Below, one piece after another: positions 16,455 to 24,378 of a DNA stretch of 64,000 nt. The translations under genes and the position numbers were made by a program. Source of the DNA: Crenalkalicoccus roseus (GTDB lineage Bacteria; Pseudomonadota; Alphaproteobacteria; Acetobacterales; Acetobacteraceae); assembly GCF_004761865.1 (NCBI RefSeq), contig NZ_SJDM01000013.1, positions 17,595-81,594 of the forward strand, read 5' to 3'. Numbering within the stretch: position 1 is the stretch's first letter; every line of letters begins with the position of its first letter. Below the pieces are notes generated by a model. That model ran no database searches and had not been told where the DNA came from. It saw only the letters and a list, made by a program, of their open reading frames with translations.

Positions 16455-19304
16455 TCACGTCCCGGCGCGGGCGAGGTTGAGCGCCAGCAGCCGCGCCAGC
16501 GCCTCCTCCCCGGGGATGTCGGCGGGCCAGCCATAGGCGGCGGCCACCGCCGCATCCAGCGCCGCATGGGCATCGGCCAGCCAGCGGGGGCGGGCGTTGT
16601 AGAGGGCGGTGAGGGTGCGCTTGGCGAGTTCCTTCGCCGCCGCCGCGTCCCTCGGCAGCAGGCGGTCGGGGAAGCCGGGCACCACCTCGGGCTCGCGGCG
16701 GATCAGGTCGGGCGGGTTGAGCCACTGGGCGCGCAACTCGTCGAGGCGCCGGGCGGCGGCGGCGATGGCCCGGGCGCGGGGGTCCTCGGCATAGGCGGCG
16801 GCGGGGCGGTCGGGGGTGAGGCCGTCCGGGAAGGGGAAGGTCTCGAAGCAGGCATCCAGGGAGTACTGCGGATCGTTGCCCACGCCGTGCCACTGGCAGG
16901 TACGCAGCGTCCAAGCCTCGTGGAAACGGCTGTGCAGGATGCCAAAAATGGTGTCGTCGTCGCTCGCAAATACAAAGATGCGGCTGTCCGGCAATGTGGG
17001 GTTTGAGAGCCATACAAAGATCCGGTGCTTCGCAACGCGAGGTGTAGCGATGAAGCGTGGGAGTTTCCGAACCGCTGCTGCCATACCAGGACGCGGTTCG
17101 ACATGCCGCCACCAGAAGCGGCGATAGGCTTCGCGGTTGTTCTTCGCGCGCTCGGGCTTCACCGCGGCCTCGACATGCGCGAACGGCGCCTCGAACAGCG
17201 CCGCCTCGGCCTCGCCCATGGTCCAGCCGAAATCCACGATCCACATGTCGCGCGGCCGGCGCGTCACGTCGAGGCCGTTCACCCAGGGGCGGAGCACATC
17301 CGCGTTCGGCCGGCCGTTCGGGTTCAGCGGCAGGCGCAGCCACGCCCGCGCCGTCTCGCCGGGGATGTCGAAGGCGCCGCCCTTGGTGTCGCCCATGAAG
17401 GCGACGTTCGCGTTCTCCCGCAGCCGCCGCGCCCGCGTCAGGTCGAGGCCGCCACCGGTCAGGTCGGTGCCGATCGCCTGCACGGCGCGGCCGTCGAGGC
17501 GGCGCGGCGCGCCCGGCGCCGCGCCGAAGCAGAGGAGGGAGACGCGCACGGCGGCGCCCTCATTCACCCAGTCCTCGTCGGACCACGCCTCGAAGATCGC
17601 CTGGCCCGGCGTCTCCGCGATGCGGTCGAGCACGCGGCGGTTGGCGCCGCCGCGGATGGAGTTGGTGGCGACGAGGCCGGCGCGCCGCGCCCTGCCGGCG
17701 GCGATCGCGGCCCGCGCCTTCTCGAACCAGTAGCAGACGAGGTCGGCCTCGCGCGGCACGCGGCCGTCATAGGCGGCGAAGAGCCGGTCCACCGCCGCAT
17801 CGCCGAGGGAGCGGCGCAGCATCTTGCCGCCCAGGAAGGGCGGGTTGCCGAGGATGCACTCCGCCTCCGGCCACGCCGCCTCGGCGCCGTCCGGGTCCAG
17901 CAGCGCGTCGCGGCAGGCGATGGTGGCGAGCGGGCGCAGCACCGGGTCGGAGGGCGGCGGATAGCCGTGCCGGCGCGCCCACTGGATGTGCCCGATCCAG
18001 GCCGAGACGCGGGCCAGCTCCGCCGCGTAGGGGTTCACCTCGATCCCGAGCACCGCCTCGGGGCCGATCTGCGGGAATTCCCGCTGCAGGCCGAGCGCCT
18101 CGGCCTCGATCATCGCCCGGTGCTCCAGGTCCTTCAGCGCCAGCAGCGACACATAGAGGAAATTGCCCGAGCCGCAGGCGGGGTCCAGCACCCGCACGCC
18201 GCGCAGCCGGTCGAGGAAGGCGCGGAAGCGCGCGGCGGCCTCCCGCCCCGCCCTGGCGCGGGCGGCGGGGCCGCGCGCCGCGCCGGCCTTCTCCATCAGC
18301 GCCGCGATCTCGGCCCTCGCCTGTTCCCACTCCTCCGCCAGCGGGCGCAGCACCACCGGCTCGACCAGGCGCATGATCTTGTCGCGATCGGTGTAGTGGG
18401 CGCCGAGCTGGCCGCGCTTCTCGGGGTCGAGCCCGCGCTCGAACAGCGTGCCCATGATGGAGGGGTCGATCTCCGCCCAGTCCAGCGCCGCGGCGCGCGC
18501 GACCGCCGCGATGTCCTCCGCGTCCAGGGGCAGCGCCGCGTCGTCGTCGAACAGGCCGCCGTTGAACCAGGGGATGGGGGTGAAGTCCACCTCCCCGCCC
18601 CGCTCCGCCATGGCGCGGAACAGGCGCCGCGCATAGTCCGTGAAGCGCGCCGGGGCCTTGCGGGCGGCGGCCAGCATCCGCTCGAACAGCCCCGGCGGCA
18701 GCAGCCCCACATCGTCCGCGAACAGGCAGAACACCAGGCGGTTGACGAAATGCGCCACCGCCTGGGGGTCGTGCCCCCGCCGGCGCAGCCGCGCCGCCAG
18801 CTCCGCGAACTCCCCGGCCGCCTGGGCGGTCAGGGCCTCGCGCGTCTTGCCGGGCCGCAGACGCTCGGGGTCGGAGAAGACGTGCTTGAGGAGCTGCCGC
18901 TTCGCCGGGTCGGCCAGCTCGGGCAGCAGGATGTCGTGGCGCTCGGAGACCGCGTTGGTCCAGTTGGTGCGGATCACGATGCGCGCGATGTCGGAGACCA
19001 CGAGCAGCGGCGGGTTGCCGAGCGCGCCGGCATAGAGCAGGAGCTGGCGGTGGGCGGCGTCCAGGTCCTTGCGCTTGCCCTTGTATTCCCAGGCGAAGCG
19101 CTCCCTGCGCCACACATCGGCCCAGCCGTCCTCGCCGGTCGCCTTGGTGGCGCCCTTCTCGAAGGCGTAGGTCGCGCCGGTCGGGTCGGTGTTGGGGGTC
19201 GGCTCGTCCAGTAGGTGGCACAGGTCGATGAAGTGCTCCTGACAAGCGGCGCGCTCGCTGCGCGTGTTCGCCTGCCACTTGGCGATGAACTGCTCCGGCG
19301 TCAT
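16455..19304 (-). CDS. MmeI-like type IIL restriction-modification enzyme (nuclease-methyltransferase fusion)
   Basis: A single 949-aa chain combining DNA cleavage and adenine methylation. The N-terminus carries a PD-(D/E)xK-type site D63-x9-E73-x-K75 (EYKGKRKDLDAA), the same spacing as in MmeI. A helical linker follows, then a gamma-class N6-adenine methyltransferase with SAM motif I DPACGSGNF (374-382) and catalytic motif IV NPPF (487-490). The C-terminal ~300 residues should hold the target-recognition domain and a helical end. All catalytic residues look intact, so it may be active and self-protecting without a separate methylase. DNA encoding residues ~733-797 is clearly AT-richer than its surroundings. 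No phage or transposon genes flank it. Confidence 0.88.
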   Translation of the reverse strand: MTPEQFIAKWQANTRSERAACQEHFIDLCHLLDEPTPNTDPTGATYAFEKGATKATGEDGWADVWRRERFAWEYKGKRKDLDAAHRQLLLYAGALGNPPLLVVSDIARIVIRTNWTNAVSERHDILLPELADPAKRQLLKHVFSDPERLRPGKTREALTAQAAGEFAELAARLRRRGHDPQAVAHFVNRLVFCLFADDVGLLPPGLFERMLAAARKAPARFTDYARRLFRAMAERGGEVDFTPIPWFNGGLFDDDAALPLDAEDIAAVARAAALDWAEIDPSIMGTLFERGLDPEKRGQLGAHYTDRDKIMRLVEPVVLRPLAEEWEQARAEIAALMEKAGAARGPAARARAGREAAARFRAFLDRLRGVRVLDPACGSGNFLYVSLLALKDLEHRAMIEAEALGLQREFPQIGPEAVLGIEVNPYAAELARVSAWIGHIQWARRHGYPPPSDPVLRPLATIACRDALLDPDGAEAAWPEAECILGNPPFLGGKMLRRSLGDAAVDRLFAAYDGRVPREADLVCYWFEKARAAIAAGRARRAGLVATNSIRGGANRRVLDRIAETPGQAIFEAWSDEDWVNEGAAVRVSLLCFGAAPGAPRRLDGRAVQAIGTDLTGGGLDLTRARRLRENANVAFMGDTKGGAFDIPGETARAWLRLPLNPNGRPNADVLRPWVNGLDVTRRPRDMWIVDFGWTMGEAEAALFEAPFAHVEAAVKPERAKNNREAYRRFWWRHVEPRPGMAAAVRKLPRFIATPRVAKHRIFVWLSNPTLPDSRIFVFASDDDTIFGILHSRFHEAWTLRTCQWHGVGNDPQYSLDACFETFPFPDGLTPDRPAAAYAEDPRARAIAAAARRLDELRAQWLNPPDLIRREPEVVPGFPDRLLPRDAAAAKELAKRTLTALYNARPRWLADAHAALDAAVAAAYGWPADIPGEEALARLLALNLARAGT

Positions 19305-19418
19305 GCGGCTCCCGGACCTGCGATGCCTTCCTTCGGCGGATGCGGGGAAGGTTAGGGCATGGGGCGGCCAGGATGCGATCCCGGACCGGTCCCGCGGGGC
19401 CGGGCGGGGGCCGCGCCG

Positions 19419-19447
19419 CGATCCGCCGCTCCCGCCCTCGCGGATCG
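19419..19447 (-). terminator. Hairpin after the phospholipase-D-like gene
   Basis: Inverted repeat cgatccgc / gcggatcg with a 13-nt loop, starting 5 nt past the stop of the phospholipase-D-like gene. There is no T-run. It separates that gene from the restriction-modification gene 147 bp downstream, suggesting independent transcription of the latter. Confidence 0.5.
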
Positions 19448-19451
19448 GGCG

Positions 19452-20651
19452 CTAGACCATCGGGTGCAGCAGCCGCGCCGCCGCCTCCTGCACGCGCCGC
19501 CACAGGCCGCGCCGGCGCCAGCGGGACAGCACGATCGGCTCGGAGCGCGCCACGTCCTCCTCCCAGTCCGCCAGCAGCACGGCGGCGAGCGCGGGGTCGA
19601 GGCAGACCAGGCACACCTCCTCGTCCTGCCAGGCGGAGCGTCGGTTGAAATTGGCGCTGCCGATGATGGCGACCGCCTCGTCCAGCACCATCAGCTTCGC
19701 GTGGTACATGGTGGGCTGGAAGACGTGGATGGTGATCCCGGCCTCGAGCAGCGGCGCGATCGCCTCCGCCCCCGCGAGCTGGCTGATCCGCGCGTCCATC
19801 TGCGGCCAGGGCAGCAGGATCTCCACCGCCACGCCGCGCCGCGCCGCCTCGATCAGCCGCCCCGTGGTGGCGGCGTCCGGGGTGAAGTAGGCGGTGCCGA
19901 TGCGCAGGGAGCGCCGCGCCGCGGCGATCGCCACGTCGGTCATCGCCGCCACGTCGGACCAGCCGTAGCTCGCCGAGGAGCGCACCACCTGCACCGGGGC
20001 CTCGCCGGCGCGCTCGATCCGGTCCTCGCCGCAGGCGAGCGCCTCGGCGAGGCACGCCGCGCCCTCCTCCTCCGCCACCGCCTCGGCCCAGTTGCCGTAG
20101 AAGGCGCCGCGCAGGCCGCGCACCGCCGGGCCGCGCACGCGGAAATGCGATTCGCGCCACTCCCGCTCGTTGCGCGCGTCCCCGCACCACTCCTCGGCGA
20201 TGCCGACGCCGCCGGTGAAGCCGACGCGCCCGTCCACCACCAGCACCTTGCGGTGGGTGCGGCGCAGGTTGCGGTGCAGGCGCAGCCGCCGCAGCGGGCG
20301 GAACCAGCGGAGCTGCACGCCGCCCGCCTCCATGTGCCGCACCAGGTCGCGCGACATGGTGGCCGCGCCCCAGGCGTCGAGCAGCACCCGCACTGTCACC
20401 CCCTCGCGCGCCTTCGCCGCCAGCGCCTCGGCGAAGCGCCAGGCGATGTCGCCGTGCCAGTAGACGTAGGTGAGCAGCTCGACGCAGCCCTCGGCCGCGG
20501 CGATCGCCTCCAGCATGGCGGGGAAGATCTGGTCGCCGTTGCGCAGCCGCTCGATCCGGTTGCCCGTGGTGAAGGGGGTGCCGACCGCCTCCTCGAACAG
20601 GCGCACGAGACGGGGGTCGCCGAGCCGGGCATCGGCGGCGGAGAGATGCAT
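19452..20651 (-). CDS. Phospholipase D / cardiolipin synthase-like protein
   Basis: A 399-aa protein with two complete HKD motifs: H133-x-K135-x4-D140 (HRKVLVVD, followed by GRVGFTGGVGI) and H317-x-K319-x4-D324 (HAKLMVLD, followed by IIGSANFNRRS). It should be an active PLD-superfamily enzyme. The spacing matches bacterial cardiolipin synthases (ClsB-like), which join two phospholipids. No N-terminal membrane hairpin is visible, unlike ClsA. I chose the ATG at MHLSAADA. A longer frame to the left of it would run into the divergent transporter gene. It could instead be another phosphatidyl-transferase. Confidence 0.85.
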   Translation of the reverse strand: MHLSAADARLGDPRLVRLFEEAVGTPFTTGNRIERLRNGDQIFPAMLEAIAAAEGCVELLTYVYWHGDIAWRFAEALAAKAREGVTVRVLLDAWGAATMSRDLVRHMEAGGVQLRWFRPLRRLRLHRNLRRTHRKVLVVDGRVGFTGGVGIAEEWCGDARNEREWRESHFRVRGPAVRGLRGAFYGNWAEAVAEEEGAACLAEALACGEDRIERAGEAPVQVVRSSASYGWSDVAAMTDVAIAAARRSLRIGTAYFTPDAATTGRLIEAARRGVAVEILLPWPQMDARISQLAGAEAIAPLLEAGITIHVFQPTMYHAKLMVLDEAVAIIGSANFNRRSAWQDEEVCLVCLDPALAAVLLADWEEDVARSEPIVLSRWRRRGLWRRVQEAAARLLHPMV

Positions 20652-20703
20652 GGCGGGAGGCTCCGTTTCCGCTTGCCACCGTTCAGATGGTAGGTCTTGC
20701 CCC

Positions 20704-21594
20704 ATGCCGAACGGTACCGCCGATCAACGACCCGAGACGACCGGGCTGCTCCTGCTGGTCCTGGCCGTGGCGGGCTGGGGCTCCAACTGGCCGCCGATGA
20801 AGCTGCTGATCGAGGAGCTGCCGGTGCTGACCGCGCGCGGCTGGCCGGGCGTGCTGGGCGCCGTGGCGCTGGCGCTGGCGCTGCGCGCCGCCGGGGCCGA
20901 CCTTCGCGTGCCGCGCGGCCTGTGGCCGCGGCTGTTCCTGGTCTCGGCGCTCAACATCACCGCCTGGATGGGGCTCGCGGGCTTCGCGCTGCTGTGGCTG
21001 AACGCCAGCGAGGCCTGCCTCGTCTGCTACACCATGCCGATCTGGGCGGCGCTGCTCGCCTGGCCGCTGCTGGGGGAGCGGCCGACGCGGCGGCGGCTGC
21101 TGGCGCTCGGCCTCGGCCTGGCGGGGCTCGTGGTGGTGATCGCCGGGCGGGGGCTCGATCTCGGCCTCGCCAAGCTGCCGGGGGTGGGGCTCGCGCTCGG
21201 CAGCGCGGTGCTCTTCGCCCTCGGCACGGTGCTGACCAAGCGGCGGCCGCTGCCGATGCCGCCGCCGGCGGGCGTCGCCTGGCAGCTCCTGATCGGCATG
21301 GCGCCGCTCGGCCTGGCGGCGCTGGCGTTCGACCGGCCGGACATCGCCGGCCTCTCCGCCACCGGCTGGGCGGCGCTGCTCTACGGCGCGCTGGTGCCGC
21401 TCTGCCTCTGCTACCTCGCTTGGTTCGCCGCGCTCCGGCGCCTGCCGGCGACGCTCGCCACCACGGGGACGCTGATCGCGCCGGTGGTCGGGGTGCTCGG
21501 CTCGGCGCTGCTGCTCGGCGAGCCCTTCGGGGGGCGGGAGGCGGCGGCGCTCGGCCTCACCCTCGGCGGCGTGGCGCTGGCGGCCAGGGGGTGA
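20704..21594 (+). CDS. EamA/DMT-family transporter
   Basis: A 296-aa inner-membrane protein built of two EamA repeats of about five helices each. The N-terminal LLLLVLAVAGWGSNWPPMK is typical of the drug/metabolite transporter superfamily, and the second repeat ends LIAPVVGVLGSALLLGEPFG followed by LGLTLGGVALAARG, the usual end of helices 9 and 10. The substrate is unknown. It diverges from the phospholipase-D-like gene across 52 bp and converges on panC with a 9-nt gap. Confidence 0.9.
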   Translation: MPNGTADQRPETTGLLLLVLAVAGWGSNWPPMKLLIEELPVLTARGWPGVLGAVALALALRAAGADLRVPRGLWPRLFLVSALNITAWMGLAGFALLWLNASEACLVCYTMPIWAALLAWPLLGERPTRRRLLALGLGLAGLVVVIAGRGLDLGLAKLPGVGLALGSAVLFALGTVLTKRRPLPMPPPAGVAWQLLIGMAPLGLAALAFDRPDIAGLSATGWAALLYGALVPLCLCYLAWFAALRRLPATLATTGTLIAPVVGVLGSALLLGEPFGGREAAALGLTLGGVALAARG

Positions 21595-21603
21595 GGCGGC
21601 GCC

Positions 21604-22422
21604 TCAGGGCGCGGCGATGTTGTCGAGCAGGCGTACGCTGCCGAGGCGGGCGGCGGCGATCAGCCGCCCGGGCAGGGTGGCGGCGGGGCGGAGCGTCTCC
21701 GGCGCGACCAGCGCCAGATAGTCCACGGCGAAGCCCTGCGCCGCGAGATCGGTCCGCGCCGCCGCCAGCGCCGCCTCGACCAGCGCCCCGGCGGCGAGTT
21801 CCCCGGCCACCCGGCGCAGCACCGCGTGCAGCGCCGGGGCCCGGGCGCGCTCCTCGGCCGAGAGGAACCGGTTGCGCGAGGAGAGGGCGAGGCCGTCCGC
21901 CTCGCGCACCGTCGGGCAGCCGACGATCCGGACAGGCAGGTCGAGATCGGTCACCATGCGGCGGATCACCTGGAGCTGCTGCCAGTCCTTCTCCCCGAAC
22001 ACCGCCACCGCCGCGCCGGTCTGCAGGAACAGCTTGGCGCAGACCGTGGCGACGCCGCGGAAATGCCCGGGCCGCGCCTCGCCCTCCCAGCCCTCGGCCG
22101 GGCCGCCGACCTCGATCGTGGTGGCGCGGCCGGGGGGGTACATGACCTCGACCGAGGGCATCCAGACCAGGTCGCAGCCCGCCCGTTCCAGCTTGGCGAG
22201 GTCGCCCGCCTCGTCGCGGGGGTAGCGGGCGAAATCCTCCTGCGGGCCGAATTGCAGCGGGTTGACGAAGATGGAGGCGGCGACGGCCTCCCCCTCCCGC
22301 CGCGCCGCGGCGAGCAGGGAAAGGTGACCCTCGTGCAGCGCCCCCATGGTGGGCACCAGGGCGAGGCGGCCGAGCCGCGCCACCTCGGCGCGCAGGGTCG
22401 GGAGGTCACGGGCGATGCGCAT
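21604..22422 (-). CDS. panC: Pantothenate synthetase
   Basis: Joins pantoate and beta-alanine with ATP to give pantothenate, in the route to coenzyme A. The 272-aa protein has the HIGH-like motif PTMGALHEGHLSLL, the family blocks FVNPLQFGPQEDF and GEKDWQQLQVIRRM, and the KMSKS-equivalent SSRNRFLS. The ATG at MRIARDLP fits the family N-terminus. panB and panD are not adjacent. It diverges from the rlmI-like gene, with 64 bp between the two starts. Confidence 0.96.
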   Translation of the reverse strand: MRIARDLPTLRAEVARLGRLALVPTMGALHEGHLSLLAAARREGEAVAASIFVNPLQFGPQEDFARYPRDEAGDLAKLERAGCDLVWMPSVEVMYPPGRATTIEVGGPAEGWEGEARPGHFRGVATVCAKLFLQTGAAVAVFGEKDWQQLQVIRRMVTDLDLPVRIVGCPTVREADGLALSSRNRFLSAEERARAPALHAVLRRVAGELAAGALVEAALAAARTDLAAQGFAVDYLALVAPETLRPAATLPGRLIAAARLGSVRLLDNIAAP

Positions 22423-22486
22423 GGCGGCGAGACAATCCCCTCCCGCGCATTGCACGGCAAGCCCGCGCGCGCCATCTGGCGCCGCC

Positions 22487-23686
22487 ATGCCCGACCCCGC
22501 GCCTTCGGACCGCCCCCTGATCCGCCTGCTGCCCGGCCGCGACCGGCGGGTGAAGGCCGGCCACCCCTGGGCCTTCTCCAACGAGATCGCCATGACCCCG
22601 GCGGCGCGGGCGCTGCCGCCCGGGACGCTGGTGCGCCTCGAGGGCGATGACGGGGCGCGGCACGGCACCTGGCAGTTCAACCCGCACAGCCTGATCGCCG
22701 CCCGCCGCCTCGACCGCGACCCGGACGCGGCGGTCGACGCCGCCTGGGCGCGCGCCCGGCTCGCGGAGGCGCTGGCGCTGCGCGAGAGGCTGTTCGGCGC
22801 GCCCTATTACCGCCTGGTCCATGCCGAGGCGGACGGGCTGCCCGGCCTCGTCCTCGACCGCTACGGCGACGCCATCGCCCTGCAGGCCAACACGGCGGGC
22901 ATGGAGCGGCTGACCCCCGCGCTGCTCGCGGCGCTGCGGGGGCTGCTCTCCCCCCGCCTCGTCGTGGCGCGCAACGACGCCGCGGTGCGCCGGCTGGAGG
23001 GGCTGGCGGAGGAGGTGCGCCCGCTGCTCGGCGAGGGCGGCGAGGCGCGGGTGGAGGAGGGCGGCCTCGCCTTCGCCGTGGACCTGCTCGGCGGGCAGAA
23101 GACCGGCTGGTTCTACGACCAGCGCGAGAACCGCGACCGCGTGGCGCGGCTCGCCACCGGCGCGGCGGTGCTCGATGCCTTCTGCCACACCGGCGGCTTC
23201 GGCCTGCGCTGCGCCGCCGCCGGGGCGGCGCGCGTCACGCTGCTCGACCGCAGCGCGCCGGCGCTCGACCTCGCGCTCCGCACGGCGGCGGCGAACGGGA
23301 TCGCGGGGCGCGTCGAGGCGCGCCGCGCCGAGGCGATGGAGGAGATGGAGCGCCTGGCCGGCACGGGCGCGCGCTTCGACATCGTCGTCGCCGACCCGCC
23401 CGCCTTCGCCAAGAGCCGCAAGGACCAGGGGGCGGCGCTGCGCGGCTATGCGAAGCTCGCGCGGCTCGCCGCGGCGCTGGTGGCGCCGGGGGGCTTCCTC
23501 TTCCTCGCCTCCTGCAGCCACCATGTCGCGCCGGGGGAGTTCGCCGAGGCGGCGGCGTGGGGCATCGGCCGCGCCCGGCGGGAGGGGCGCATCCTGTTCC
23601 AGGGCGGCGCCGGGCCGGACCACCCGGTGCATCCGCTGCTGCCCGAAAGCGCCTACCTCAAGGCGATGCTGTTCCACCTGGCATGA
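22487..23686 (+). CDS. rlmI: Class I rRNA (cytosine-C5) methyltransferase, RlmI-like
   Basis: A 399-aa SAM-dependent methyltransferase of the RlmI family (23S rRNA m5C1962 in E. coli). The N-terminal PUA-like region has GHPWAFSNEIA and TWQFNPHSLIAARRL. The central EEHD-like part has GLPGLVLDRYG. The C-terminal Rossmann domain has DAFCHTGGFGLRCAAAGA (motif I), the catalytic block VADPPAFAKSRKDQGAA and the late cysteine SCSHHV. Rv-type relatives act on other sites, so the exact nucleotide is inferred. The stop overlaps the start of the DUF3293 gene (ATGA). Confidence 0.88.
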   Translation: MPDPAPSDRPLIRLLPGRDRRVKAGHPWAFSNEIAMTPAARALPPGTLVRLEGDDGARHGTWQFNPHSLIAARRLDRDPDAAVDAAWARARLAEALALRERLFGAPYYRLVHAEADGLPGLVLDRYGDAIALQANTAGMERLTPALLAALRGLLSPRLVVARNDAAVRRLEGLAEEVRPLLGEGGEARVEEGGLAFAVDLLGGQKTGWFYDQRENRDRVARLATGAAVLDAFCHTGGFGLRCAAAGAARVTLLDRSAPALDLALRTAAANGIAGRVEARRAEAMEEMERLAGTGARFDIVVADPPAFAKSRKDQGAALRGYAKLARLAAALVAPGGFLFLASCSHHVAPGEFAEAAAWGIGRARREGRILFQGGAGPDHPVHPLLPESAYLKAMLFHLA

Positions 23687-24378
23687 ACCGCGCCCTGCTC
23701 GCCGCCTATCGCCGCACCGGCTACGAGGCGGCAGGTGCGGTGGCGCGGATCGGCCGGCGCGACGCCGCGGTGGACGCGCTGCTGCGCCGCCTCGGCGCGC
23801 GCCAGGGCGGCTTCGTCACCGCCTGGAACCCGTGGAGCCGCCGGATGCCCGAGGGCTGGAACGCGCGGATGCTGGCGCGGCTGCGCGCGGCGGCGCGGCG
23901 CCTGCCGATGGCCGAGGGCGAGGGGCGCGGGCGCGGCTGGCGCGAGCGGCACCTGCTGATCGGCGCCGATCCGCGCCGCCTCGCCGTGCTCGGGCGGCGC
24001 TTCCGGCAGAACGCGATCGTGGTGGTGCGCGCGGGCGCGCCGGCGCGGCTCCTCCTGCTGCGCGGGCGGCCGGCGCGAGGCGAGAGCGTTCTCCGCCCGC
24101 CCTGGCTCACGGCAGAGGCTTCGCCCCCGATGTGCGGGCATCGTCACCCCTTCAGGCGGGTCCACCTGAAGGGGATCGGCCCTGGGCACCGGGCGCGAGC
24201 AGCCCCATCACCTCCGCCACCGACCCGGCCTCGGGCAGGCGGAGGATCGCCCCGCGCAGCCGCTCGGCCTCCTCCTCCCGCAGCAGCGCCGCACAATTGG
24301 CCCGGAACTTCGCGGCCAGCTCCTCCTCGGTCAGCGGCGCGCCGGGATCGCCCTTCGGCAGCAGCACCGTCTCGGTGA
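23683..24378 (+). CDS. DUF3293-family protein with unusual C-terminal extension
   Basis: The first ~130 residues match the DUF3293 pattern: RIGRRDAAVDALLRRLGA, FVTAWNPWSRRMPEGWN, the GEGRGRGWRERHLLIG block, and RRFRQNAIVVVRAG. Function is unknown. Family proteins usually end about here. This frame instead runs on for ~100 Pro/Arg/Ala-rich residues, of which the last 227 nt are antisense to the 3' end of the convergent MmgE/PrpD gene. The tail is probably not conserved and may be a readthrough caused by a lost stop or frameshift near 24,080. The start overlaps the rlmI stop, so both are cotranscribed. Any real product probably resembles only the N-terminal part. Confidence 0.7.
   Translation: MNRALLAAYRRTGYEAAGAVARIGRRDAAVDALLRRLGARQGGFVTAWNPWSRRMPEGWNARMLARLRAAARRLPMAEGEGRGRGWRERHLLIGADPRRLAVLGRRFRQNAIVVVRAGAPARLLLLRGRPARGESVLRPPWLTAEASPPMCGHRHPFRRVHLKGIGPGHRARAAPSPPPPTRPRAGGGSPRAAARPPPPAAAPHNWPGTSRPAPPRSAARRDRPSAAAPSR
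24147..24174. terminator. Perfect inverted repeat between convergent genes, overlapping a stop codon
   Basis: ccccttcagg (24147-24156) pairs perfectly with cctgaagggg (24165-24174) around an 8-nt loop. The stop codon of the leftward MmgE/PrpD gene lies within the stem. It could work as a bidirectional terminator, though T-runs are absent on both sides. Confidence 0.55.

Noticed and set aside
20470..20703. Longer N-terminus for the EamA transporter
   Set aside because: The extra residues lie opposite the phospholipase-D-like gene and lack membrane character. The ATG at 20704 directly precedes the first helix.
24076..24146. Separate small gene in the rightward strand beyond DUF3293
   Set aside because: It is only a continuation of the DUF3293 frame, with no independent start.
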